From: Clostridia bacterium
GTDB taxonomy: Bacteria; Bacillota_A; Clostridia; TANB77; CAG-508
Assembly: GCA_022791475.1 (NCBI GenBank)
Contig: JAAVZD010000029.1
Location: 1 to 6,121, forward strand
Length of the DNA: 6,121 nucleotides
Direction: 5' to 3'
Shown one piece after another: positions 1 to 4,412 of this stretch. A program made the position numbers and the translations under genes. Every line of letters begins with the position of its first letter. Position 1 is the stretch's first letter. Under the pieces are notes generated by a model that saw only the letters and a program-made list of their open reading frames with translations, made no database searches and was not told where the DNA came from.

Positions 1-71
1 TAGACCTTTCAAGAGATGTAAGTCATAGATATGAAGAAACTGTTTTTTGGAAGAATAGTAAAAATATGTAA
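1..71 (+). CDS. C-terminal tail of a gene entering from the left, probably an IS21-like transposition protein (partial)
   Basis: Only the last 22 codons are in the window. Reading from base 3 the frame is open to a TAA at 69-71, and the tail includes DVSHRYEETVFWKNSK. The other two plus frames stop within the first 30 bases. I cannot assign the family from so short a tail. The inference that it belongs to an insertion sequence comes from the DNA just downstream: a hairpin starting right after the stop and two tandem copies of a terminal-repeat-like motif ending in TTGACA, as seen at IS21-family ends. The last gene of an IS21 element is usually the istB-type ATPase, but the tail does not let me say which protein this is. 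Confidence 0.45.
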   Translation, partial: DLSRDVSHRYEETVFWKNSKNM

Positions 72-113
72 ATTTTATAGTTGAAAAAGTGGTCCGTTTT
101 TCAATTATAAAAT
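72..113 (+). repeat. Long AT-rich inverted repeat directly after the stop codon
   Basis: A 17-base left arm (72-88) pairs with a 17-base right arm (97-113) around an 8-base loop. All positions pair except one G-T wobble (80 with 105). It begins at the base after the TAA of the incoming gene, so it may end that transcript, although no clean T run follows. The right arm overlaps the first copy of the IS terminal motif, so the symmetry could equally reflect a transposase binding site. Confidence 0.6.
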
Positions 114-133
114 GGTCCATTTTTCACTTGACA
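90..133 (+). mobile_element. Right terminus of an IS21-like insertion sequence
   Basis: Two direct copies of a 17-base motif, TGGTCC(G/A)TTTTTCA(A/C)TT, lie at 90-106 and 113-129 (15 of 17 identical, 23-base period). The outer copy runs into TTGACA ending at about 133. Multiple subterminal repeats of about 20 bp with TGTCA...-type outer ends are characteristic of IS21-family elements. Read inwards from the outside, this end starts TGTCAAGTGAAAAATGGACC. The left end and most of the element lie outside the window, so the family call rests on terminus architecture alone. The exact last base and any target duplication cannot be fixed here. Confidence 0.6.
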
Positions 134-173
134 AATACAATAGCATATAATTTTAATTTAGTACTTCATTAGT

Positions 174-220
174 AAAAGCTGGACTCCCACTTGATAATAC
201 ATTGTGAGAGCCCAACTTTT
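174..220 (-). terminator. Rho-independent terminator of the 182-residue gene
   Basis: Arms 204-220 and 174-190 form a 17-bp stem around a 13-base loop. Read on the minus strand every position pairs, four of them as G-U wobbles; on the plus strand those four become A-C mismatches. The hairpin was therefore selected as minus-strand RNA. It ends in UUUU and starts 7 bases past the TAA of the minus-strand gene at 228-776. Confidence 0.85.
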
Positions 221-227
221 ATGACAC

Positions 228-776
228 TTATTCCTCAATCAGCTTCTTAAGGGATTTAATTGTATCCTGCCAGCGCCGCTTTTCATAGTATGCATAGGAC
301 AAGTAGGCACACGCTGCATAAGCAAAATCTTTGCCTCCACCTAAAGGTCCAATCGCCTGAAGAGAATAATCTCCGTAAAGATGTAGCTTATTTTCTTGAG
401 CGATAAAGTCTTGATAATGTTCTTCCATTTTGTCCTTCGTCCAGTCATGCCATGAAGCTTCATCGTCCAGCCAGCTGTAGTAGCGATTGGTGGCGGTAAT
501 GCTAATCTTATGCCCAGACAATGTAGCAACATCAGGGTATTTCTCCACAAGATGCCAGTAGCGATCATGAGCTTCATAGCCTAATTGGACGAAATTTATG
601 TCTTTGTCCCGCTTACCTTTTACTTGATTTTCATACCAACTGATGAATGAAAGAACTTCGGGAGCATTGCGAAGAGCAGATTTCCTAGTCTCCAGTTCAG
701 CAGTAGCCTTAGCTTCTGCCTTTTCTTTTCTTAGGCGATCCCGTTCCTGTTTTGAAAATAATGCTTTAAATGTCAT
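228..776 (-). CDS. Hypothetical protein, 182 aa, probably horizontally acquired
   Basis: I do not recognise the family. The start is well supported: GGAGG lies 7-8 bases before the ATG, and a consensus promoter and leader lie upstream. The N-terminus (about residues 8-36) is densely charged with many K, E, R and A residues and is probably helical or coiled coil. The rest is rich in aromatic residues (W, Y, H), for example SWYENQ, HDRYWHL and EASWHDW. The last 40 residues contain GPLGGGKDF and an alanine/tyrosine-rich helix, AYAACAYLSYAYYEKRRW. There is no signal peptide or clear membrane segment, so it is likely cytoplasmic. Codons such as CGC, CGG, CTG and GCC are common, unlike the A/T-ending codons of the operon at 3273-5315, which suggests transfer. 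It is monocistronic, with its own promoter (840-868) and terminator (174-220). The gene is very likely real; its function is unknown. Confidence 0.8.
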   Translation of the reverse strand: MTFKALFSKQERDRLRKEKAEAKATAELETRKSALRNAPEVLSFISWYENQVKGKRDKDINFVQLGYEAHDRYWHLVEKYPDVATLSGHKISITATNRYYSWLDDEASWHDWTKDKMEEHYQDFIAQENKLHLYGDYSLQAIGPLGGGKDFAYAACAYLSYAYYEKRRWQDTIKSLKKLIEE

Positions 777-815
777 ACCAATACCTCCATAAATTTGGCT
801 TTTTATATTGCTCTG

Positions 816-830
816 TTAGCTAAAAGCTAA
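816..830 (-). promoter_or_regulatory. Perfect palindrome at the start of the leader, possible operator
   Basis: TTAGCT-AAA-AGCTAA is a perfect 6+3+6 inverted repeat lying just downstream of the predicted start of transcription (about 833). The position suits a repressor operator or a small 5' hairpin. No regulator is encoded next to it, so its role is inferred only from position and symmetry. Confidence 0.4.
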
Positions 831-839
831 TCTAATAAA

Positions 840-868
840 AGTATATCACATTTACATAAATCGGTCAA
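840..868 (-). promoter_or_regulatory. Sigma-A-type promoter of the 182-residue gene
   Basis: Read on the minus strand: TTGACC (868-863), a 17-base spacer, then TATACT (845-840) preceded by TGA, which adds an extended -10 element. Transcription would start near 833, giving a leader of about 57 bases before the ATG at 776. Confidence 0.8.
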
Positions 869-869
869 G

Positions 870-898
870 TTGCAATGTATTATAAAATTTAACATAAT
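870..898 (+). promoter_or_regulatory. Possible promoter for the broken small gene at 953-1161
   Basis: TTGCAA (870-875), 17 bases, CATAAT (893-898). It diverges from the minus-strand promoter at 840-868, with the two -35 boxes almost adjacent. The match is moderate, but the spacing is ideal and an open frame follows about 50 bases downstream. Confidence 0.45.
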
Positions 899-952
899 GA
901 GGTAAAATATAGTAGAAACACCAATAAAGGCAAGTATAGGAAGTAATGAAGC

Positions 953-1161
953 ATGAAAATTAGAGTGCAAAAAACAGGTCTATACCATTTTGATGTCTAT
1001 GCAAGAAGATTTATTTTCTTTATTCAGAAAATTGGAATCGCCACTATTAGTTAGACGGCAAACGGATTAATTTAAACATAAATCCAAGATGGTGGGAATA
1101 TGCTAGAGACATAGGAGAGTATATTGAAAAGGAATACTTACTTAACAAGCAGAGTAGTTAG
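953..1161 (+). pseudogene. Small gene remnant interrupted near its middle
   Basis: From the ATG at 953 (GGAAG about 9 bases upstream) the frame encodes 33 residues, beginning MKIRVQKTGLYHFDV and including ARRFIFFIQKIGIATIS, then stops at 1052-1054. A shifted frame (+2) opens at 1051 and encodes LDGKRINLNINPRW, then WEYARDIGEYIEKEYLL, ending at the TAG at 1159-1161. Joining the two parts gives a plausible basic-then-acidic protein of about 68 residues, so a one-base frameshift is the simplest explanation. I recognise no family. Alternatives are two unrelated short frames, or non-coding DNA. Support is a promoter-like sequence upstream and a hairpin terminator overlapping the second stop. Confidence 0.4.
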
Positions 1162-1178
1162 TTCTACTCTGCTTTATT
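1147..1178 (+). terminator. Hairpin terminator shared by two converging genes
   Basis: Arms 1147-1157 and 1164-1174 form a perfect 11-bp stem (AAGCAGAGTAG with its complement) with a 6-base loop, followed by TATTTA on the plus strand. The left arm overlaps the end of the broken plus-strand gene. The right arm encodes the last residues (KAE) and the TAG stop of the minus-strand gene. The T-rich tail is better on the plus side, so it mainly ends plus-strand transcripts, but it may act in both directions. Confidence 0.7.
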
Positions 1179-1406
1179 TAACCAATCCAATTTTTTTAAA
1201 TCTTCTTCTGTTACTTCTTCTAATCCCTCTATAGCTACAAGGTTATTGTCTAACAAACTATATATTTCATCTTTATTTAATAGCTTATTGTAATTATATT
1301 TTCCATCTTTCCATTCACGTCTAGCATCATATATTCTTTCTAAATTTTCTGCATTTCTAATATCACAATTGTATAAATTATTTTCATAAACTTTTGCTTT
1401 TCTCAT
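1164..1406 (-). CDS. Hypothetical small acidic protein, 80 aa
   Basis: I do not recognise the family. Two in-frame ATGs exist, at 1412 and 1406. The AGAGG ribosome binding site (1419-1415) is only 2 bases from the first but 8 bases from the second, so I chose 1406, giving MRKAKVYENNLYNCDIRNAE. The protein is soluble and highly charged, with no membrane segment. Its middle (EWKDGKYNYNKLLNKDEIYS) is followed by a C-terminal acidic helix, EGLEEVTEEDLKKLDWLNKA. It is A/T-rich like the chromosomal genes further right. It has its own promoter (1442-1470), and its stop lies inside the shared hairpin at 1147-1174. Short stand-alone proteins of this kind are common in accessory regions of Clostridia; no role can be given. 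Confidence 0.65.
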   Translation of the reverse strand: MRKAKVYENNLYNCDIRNAENLERIYDARREWKDGKYNYNKLLNKDEIYSLLDNNLVAIEGLEEVTEEDLKKLDWLNKAE

Positions 1407-1441
1407 TATCATAACCTCTTTCGTAAATTTTCACAAGGGTA

Positions 1442-1470
1442 ATAATACAATAAAAGTATATTGTAGTCAA
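1442..1470 (-). promoter_or_regulatory. Sigma-A-type promoter of the 80-residue gene
   Basis: Read on the minus strand: TTGACT (1470-1465), a 17-base spacer, TATTAT (1447-1442). Transcription would start near 1435, leaving a leader of about 29 bases with the AGAGG binding site. Confidence 0.75.
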
Positions 1471-1508
1471 TATAAAATTTATCTAAAGAAAAACAAAAAT
1501 CGCTCAAA

Positions 1509-1538
1509 TTTGCAATTTTATGCAAAATAATATATAAT
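1509..1538 (+). promoter_or_regulatory. Promoter of the 101-residue gene with an overlapping palindrome
   Basis: TTGCAA (1510-1515), 17 bases, TATAAT (1533-1538); transcription would start near 1545. A perfect inverted repeat, TTTGCA (1509-1514) and TGCAAA (1521-1526), covers the -35 box and part of the spacer. That is where a repressor would block RNA polymerase. Confidence 0.7.
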
Positions 1539-1545
1539 TATTATA

Positions 1546-1620
1546 GATGTAAGCATTTTTACTTCCTTACATCATATTACTATCAGCTATTGTGTTGCAT
1601 ATAATTATGCAGGAAGGAGA
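1546..1620 (+). promoter_or_regulatory. Structured 5' leader of the 101-residue gene
   Basis: Two hairpins fit in the roughly 80-base leader. The first pairs GATGTAAG (1546-1553) with CTTACATC (1566-1573), 8 bp with a 12-base loop. The second pairs TGCATA (1596-1601) with TATGCA (1606-1611), 6 bp with a 4-base loop. It directly abuts the ribosome binding site AGGAAGGAGA (1611-1620). The second hairpin could influence ribosome access. It matches no riboswitch class I know. Confidence 0.4.
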
Positions 1621-1627
1621 CAGTGTT

Positions 1628-1933
1628 ATGGCAAGATCTTTTAGTTCTCATGATGATGAGGTTGTTCAGGAATTTGATGCTCTCAATGCTATGCTGAATA
1701 CCCAAGCGGTTGCCTATTACAAGGATAAGGCAAAAGCATATGGCGACAAGGCTCGTGAAGCTTATGAGTTGTACAATACCGCTAATGCACACTATCGTCA
1801 GATGGTAGCATTAGGACTGCCTACTGATACAGCAGTGGATATGGTACAGCGTGCATTGAATGTGTATCACTACTATGAGCATATGTGCAGTGAATTTACT
1901 GCAAAAGCTCATCTTGTCATGCAGGTTTGTTAA
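1628..1933 (+). CDS. Hypothetical helical protein, 101 aa, probably horizontally acquired
   Basis: I do not recognise the family. The frame is open from a GTG at 1592, but the strong binding site AGGAAGGAGA at 1611-1620 sits 7 bases before the ATG at 1628, so the protein starts MARSFSSHDDEVVQEF. It looks entirely alpha-helical, rich in A, Y and charged residues: AVAYYKDKAKAYGDKAREAY, then NTANAHYRQMVALGLP, and a last helix with NVYHYYEHM. It has no signal peptide or membrane span. It ends in QVC, so a free Cys lies at the very C-terminus. The codon choice is more G/C-rich than that of the operon to the right and resembles the gene at 228-776. It is monocistronic, with its own promoter, structured leader and terminator. 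The transcription unit is well supported; the function is unknown. Small phage- or plasmid-derived genes look like this. Confidence 0.75.
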   Translation: MARSFSSHDDEVVQEFDALNAMLNTQAVAYYKDKAKAYGDKAREAYELYNTANAHYRQMVALGLPTDTAVDMVQRALNVYHYYEHMCSEFTAKAHLVMQVC

Positions 1934-1972
1934 GCTTGTTAGCTAACTGAACCTTAAAAAGATTTATCTTTT

Positions 1973-2002
1973 CTTCCATTGAAAAATGGAAGTTTTATTT
2001 TA
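1973..2002 (+). terminator. Rho-independent terminator of the 101-residue gene
   Basis: CTTCCATT (1973-1980) pairs with AATGGAAG (1985-1992) around a GAAA tetraloop, followed by TTTTATTTTA. It lies 40 bases after the stop at 1933. Confidence 0.85.
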
Positions 2003-2017
2003 TGGTATACTTTTTTT

Positions 2018-2131
2018 ATAAGCAAAATATAAGCAATTCCATTTAAAAAATATAGATAATAGCCGAAATGCTCACAGCACAAGCACTTACAAAACAACCG
2101 ATTTGCTCATCTCTACTAAGATGAGTTTTTT
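2018..2131 (+). ncRNA. Possible small RNA between two terminators
   Basis: An extended -10 sequence (TGGTATACT, 2003-2011), without a recognisable -35, precedes about 90 bases with no usable open frame and then a clean intrinsic terminator (2106-2131). No gene upstream needs that terminator, because the 101-residue gene already ends at 1973-2002. A short independent transcript would explain it. The segment carries ATAAGCAA twice (2018-2025, 2029-2036). It matches no RNA family I know. Alternatively the hairpin is a second, backup terminator or the relic of a lost gene. Confidence 0.3.
2106..2131 (+). terminator. Intrinsic terminator
   Basis: CTCATCT (2106-2112) pairs with AGATGAG (2119-2125) around a 6-base loop and is followed immediately by six T residues (2126-2131). 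Confidence 0.75.
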
Positions 2132-2261
2132 GTCGAACTCTCTAGAATGCCTGATATAACTTAATTTCAAGATTATAATAATTTGACGACACAAAAACTT
2201 TAAATCGTTTCAAAAAATGAAGCAGTCTTTTTTGATAAAAGTCTTGAAAGAAGAGGAGATT
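2132..2261. other. Intergenic stretch with no recognised gene
   Basis: I find no supported coding frame between the terminator at 2131 and the small ORF at 2262. The segment is A/T-rich. Its edges carry a loose inverted repeat: TTTTTGTCG near 2127-2135, and CGACACAAAAA near 2187-2197, which differs from the exact complement by one inserted base. A -35-like TTGACG (2183-2188) has no matching -10 at proper spacing. Confidence 0.4.
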
Positions 2262-2393
2262 ATGTTAAATATAATTAAACAAGAAATTATCAATGGTAGT
2301 ATAAGAATTGTGGAACATACCAATTTAGCCTATGTAAAACCACACCAAGTAATTACTAAAGATAAGCTATATTTATTCTTTAATTGCATCTAA
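2262..2393 (+). CDS. Small ORF, 43 aa, possibly frameshifted at its end
   Basis: The ATG follows a good binding site (AGAGGAG, 2252-2258). The product starts MLNIIKQEIINGSIRIVEHT and ends LYLFFNCI. I recognise no family. From about 2365 the +1 frame stays open and encodes YIYSLIASKNKRIEIVKTI to a TAA at 2425-2427. This continuation is more protein-like than the actual end, so a one-base indel near 2365-2375 may have shortened a protein of about 54 residues. No convincing promoter was found. It converges on the sortase gene, and the hairpin at 2427-2469 lies just after both ends. Confidence 0.4.
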   Translation: MLNIIKQEIINGSIRIVEHTNLAYVKPHQVITKDKLYLFFNCI

Positions 2394-2426
2394 AAATAAG
2401 AGAATAGAGATAGTTAAAACTATATA

Positions 2427-2469
2427 AAAGGCTGTATACTATATCTATTTTGCTTTCTCTACAGCCTTT
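2427..2469 (-). terminator. Terminator of the sortase gene, probably bidirectional
   Basis: AAAGGCTGTA (2427-2436) and TACAGCCTTT (2460-2469) form a perfect 10-bp stem with a 23-base loop. On the minus strand the first arm lies in the last sortase codons (KAVEKAK) and the second arm runs straight into a T run. On the plus strand it would end transcripts from the small ORF. Confidence 0.65.
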
Positions 2470-3132
2470 ATAAGTCTTCTTCTATTTTTAATATTATTGC
2501 AAGTTATTAAAGTAATTTCTCTTTTACCATTTGTATTTTGATTAGTACAAGACAAATCTTGATAATCTATTTCAGAACTTAAATAGACTTCATAATTTAC
2601 CTTTGCACCGCTTAAATCATAAATTGAAATAATATCTCCAATTTGCAATTTCTTTAGCCTACTAAAAAACTGATAATTATTGTAATTATGACCAGCAATA
2701 CAAAGGTTTCCGTACTTCATTAGGATTAGGACCAAAAAATTTACAAGGAGAAATTTTTAATAAATCATAGCTAAATTCATTAATAATAGGATAATTTATT
2801 CCAATTGCTTTTATTTCAATTAAACCAATTACTGAAAATGCAAGCGAATTGGCTTGATATGAATTACTATTTTGTACAAGTGATGTAGAATAATCAGGGG
2901 TATAGTTTTCATATAAACTTGTTATACTAAAATTGTTTATAATTTCTTCTGATAAGCCTTCGTTCTTTTTCTTATCGTATTGCAAATAGAAGTAATAACC
3001 AGAAACTAAAATACATAAAACTAGGCAAAAAATAAATTGAAATTTAAAAAAATTAGGATGTATTTTTTTTCTATTATTTTTATTAACAGCATTATTTTTA
3101 TTATTTTCACTAGAAGATAAAATTTGATTCAT
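2445..3132 (-). pseudogene. Membrane-anchored sortase (cysteine transpeptidase), split by a +1 frameshift
   Basis: Sortases cut a sorting signal on exported proteins and join them to the cell wall or to pilin subunits. Start at 3132 with GGAGG 7-8 bases upstream. A basic, Asn-rich cytoplasmic tail (residues 1-31) precedes one membrane helix (about 32-50). The sortase beta-barrel begins near residue 100 with VIGLIEIKAIGINYPI and KFFGPNPNEV. After V140 the frame goes wrong (RKPLYCWS, stop). One frame over, the family sequence resumes as GNLCIAGHNYNN and runs to the stop at 2445. The restored protein is about 228 residues, with catalytic His (AGHNY, about 148), Cys (TLITC, about 211) and an Arg cluster (NRRRLI, about 217-219). 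All three active-site elements lie beyond the break, so without recoding the product is inactive. Dropping the C at 2711 or 2710 restores NEVGNLCIAGHNY. Subclass is uncertain (class B- or D-like). No sorting-signal protein is encoded nearby. Confidence 0.85.
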
Positions 3133-3158
3133 TTATTTTCCTCCATAAGATATTTAAT

Positions 3159-3188
3159 AATATTTTTTCATAAAATATGAAAAATATT
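3159..3188. promoter_or_regulatory. Near-perfect palindrome in the divergent promoter region, possible operator
   Basis: TTTTTCATA (3164-3172), AAA, TATGAAAAA (3176-3184) is a perfect 9+3+9 inverted repeat. It extends on both sides with AATAT/ATATT apart from one extra T in the left arm. It sits between the sortase start (3132) and the operon promoter (3217-3245), over the likely sortase promoter. A dimeric regulator could bind here. Low-complexity AT sequence makes chance symmetry more likely than usual. Confidence 0.4.
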
Positions 3189-3216
3189 TATGATAATATA
3201 AAAAAAGTCTATTATA

Positions 3217-3245
3217 TTGATAAAATAAGTTAAATATGCTAAAAT
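3217..3245 (+). promoter_or_regulatory. Promoter of the tsaC-rbgA-mrnC operon
   Basis: TTGATA (3217-3222), 17 bases, TAAAAT (3240-3245) with an upstream TGC forming an extended -10 element. Transcription would start near 3252, about 20 bases before the ATG at 3273 and just ahead of the binding site AAAGGAGG (3257-3264). Confidence 0.8.
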
Positions 3246-3272
3246 AAATACATTACAAAGGAGGATTTTTAT

Positions 3273-3746
3273 ATGAGGAGTATGTCAAGTTATTTATTAT
3301 TAATATTTATGGTAATGTTTTGGGTATTTAGGCTAGTAGTAACATTTACAACAAGTATAGGACAAGATATAGGCTTTGCGCCAATGAATATAAATGTAGA
3401 AATAGTTTTATTATTTATTACTTTAGTTTCAATTGCATTAGTAGGGAAAAGAAAGCTAATAGGAGCTATTCTTTATTTAGCATCATATGGTTTTTATTTT
3501 GGAGTAGATTTATATGGTATTATTATGGAAATTTTAGCTGGATCAAATACTATAGTAGATTATAGTAATGCTATGGCATCTTTTATTGGCGTAGTATTAC
3601 CAGTTTCAATATTTTTCAATATGTTAATAGATAAAAATAGGACAAATCATCCAGTAGATAAGAAAACAGACTGGTTTTATAAAAACGAACAATTTGATAG
3701 AAAATTAGATGAAAGAGCTGATAAAAATCAATATCGTAATTATTAA
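3273..3746 (+). CDS. Hypothetical four-helix membrane protein, 157 aa
   Basis: AAAGGAGG sits 8 bases before the ATG. Four hydrophobic segments can be seen: about residues 6-26 (YLLLIFMVMFWVFRLVV), 40-58, 62-85 and 98-118. A highly charged tail of about 40 residues follows, containing DWFYKNEQFDRKLDERADK. There is no cleavable signal peptide, because the first hydrophobic stretch is preceded by only a few residues. It is the first gene of the operon and lies 18 bases before tsaC. I cannot name the family. Proteins of this layout occur in Clostridia as conserved unknowns; the charged tail probably lies in the cytoplasm and could bind partners. The link with translation genes is by position only. 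The gene is clearly real and its codon use matches the next genes. Confidence 0.85.
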   Translation: MRSMSSYLLLIFMVMFWVFRLVVTFTTSIGQDIGFAPMNINVEIVLLFITLVSIALVGKRKLIGAILYLASYGFYFGVDLYGIIMEILAGSNTIVDYSNAMASFIGVVLPVSIFFNMLIDKNRTNHPVDKKTDWFYKNEQFDRKLDERADKNQYRNY

Positions 3747-3764
3747 TATTTTAGGAGAAATAAA

Positions 3765-4400
3765 ATGACAAAATATTTAAAAGAAGAAATAGATGAGTAT
3801 GCTATTGCTAAAATTGCAAATGACCTAAAAAAAGGTGGAATTGTTGTTTTTCCAACAGATACAGTTTACGGAATTGGAACTAATGCTTATGATGAACAAG
3901 CTTGTAAGAGAATTTACGAAATAAAAGGAAGACCACGAAATAAGCCTTTAACTGTTTTGATTTCAGATATTTCTATGCTAAAAGAAATAGTAGATGAGAT
4001 AAATATTACAGAACAAAAGTTAATAGATACTTTTTGGGCAGGATCATTAACTATAAAATTTAAGAAAAAATATGATGTTTTACCTGAGATTGTTTCCGCA
4101 GGAGATGAATATGTAAGAATTCGACTTATAAATGAAGGTATTGTTTATAAACTTATTAAAGAATCAGGTGTTCCTATTGTTGCTCCTAGTGCAAATCTTT
4201 CAGGAAGTACTACAGGAACAAAAATAAAAAATATTATTAAAGAATTAGGTGAAAAAGTAGACTATATTTTGGACTATGGAGATATAGAAAATGATGAGGT
4301 ATCTACAATTGTTCAAGTAGAAGGTGAAAAAGTTATTATTATAAGAGAAGGAAAAATAAAAAAAGAAGAATTAGAAAAGGTTATAGAAGTTAAACGATAG
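3765..4400 (+). CDS. tsaC: L-threonylcarbamoyladenylate synthase (TsaC/YrdC type)
   Basis: The enzyme makes threonylcarbamoyl-AMP from threonine, bicarbonate and ATP. The TsaBDE machinery then transfers the group to A37 of ANN-decoding tRNAs (t6A). It acts in the cytoplasm. The 211 residues hold a single YrdC domain: FPTDTVYG at 29-36, KGRPRNKPL at 54-62, FWAGSLT at 90-96, VRIR at 117-120, APSANLSG at 140-147, STIV at 180-183 and IIREG at 192-196. The KxR...S-x-N signature residues are present. FWAGSLT replaces the usual FWPGPLT, losing both prolines, which is unusual but not catalytic. There is no extra C-terminal Sua5 domain, so this is the short form. The start is fixed by AGGAG (3753-3757) 7 bases upstream. 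It lies 12 bases before rbgA, in the same operon. Confidence 0.95.
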   Translation: MTKYLKEEIDEYAIAKIANDLKKGGIVVFPTDTVYGIGTNAYDEQACKRIYEIKGRPRNKPLTVLISDISMLKEIVDEINITEQKLIDTFWAGSLTIKFKKKYDVLPEIVSAGDEYVRIRLINEGIVYKLIKESGVPIVAPSANLSGSTTGTKIKNIIKELGEKVDYILDYGDIENDEVSTIVQVEGEKVIIIREGKIKKEELEKVIEVKR

Positions 4401-4412
4401 TAGGGGTGAATA

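Noticed and set aside
228..260. GPLGGGKD in the 182-residue protein as a Walker A nucleotide-binding loop
   Set aside because: It fits G-x4-G-K but has Asp where Ser/Thr is needed, and too few residues follow for a P-loop fold. The glycine cluster maps near 340-360 on the minus strand.
341..577. Minus-strand open frame of 78 codons overlapping the 182-residue gene
   Set aside because: It lies within a better-supported gene in another frame and has no binding site of its own.
1592..1627. Upstream GTG start for the 101-residue gene
   Set aside because: It would place the strong AGGAAGGAGA binding site inside the coding region. The ATG at 1628 has ideal spacing.
1583..1792. Minus-strand frame of 69 codons opposite the 101-residue gene
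   Set aside because: It is antisense to a gene with a promoter, binding site and terminator. Its hydrophobic look comes from the complementary strand of helical, charged codons.
2127..2197. Pair of TTTTTGTCG / CGACACAAAAA sequences as ends of a tiny mobile element
   Set aside because: The match needs a one-base insertion, there is no target duplication, and one copy is simply the T run of a terminator.
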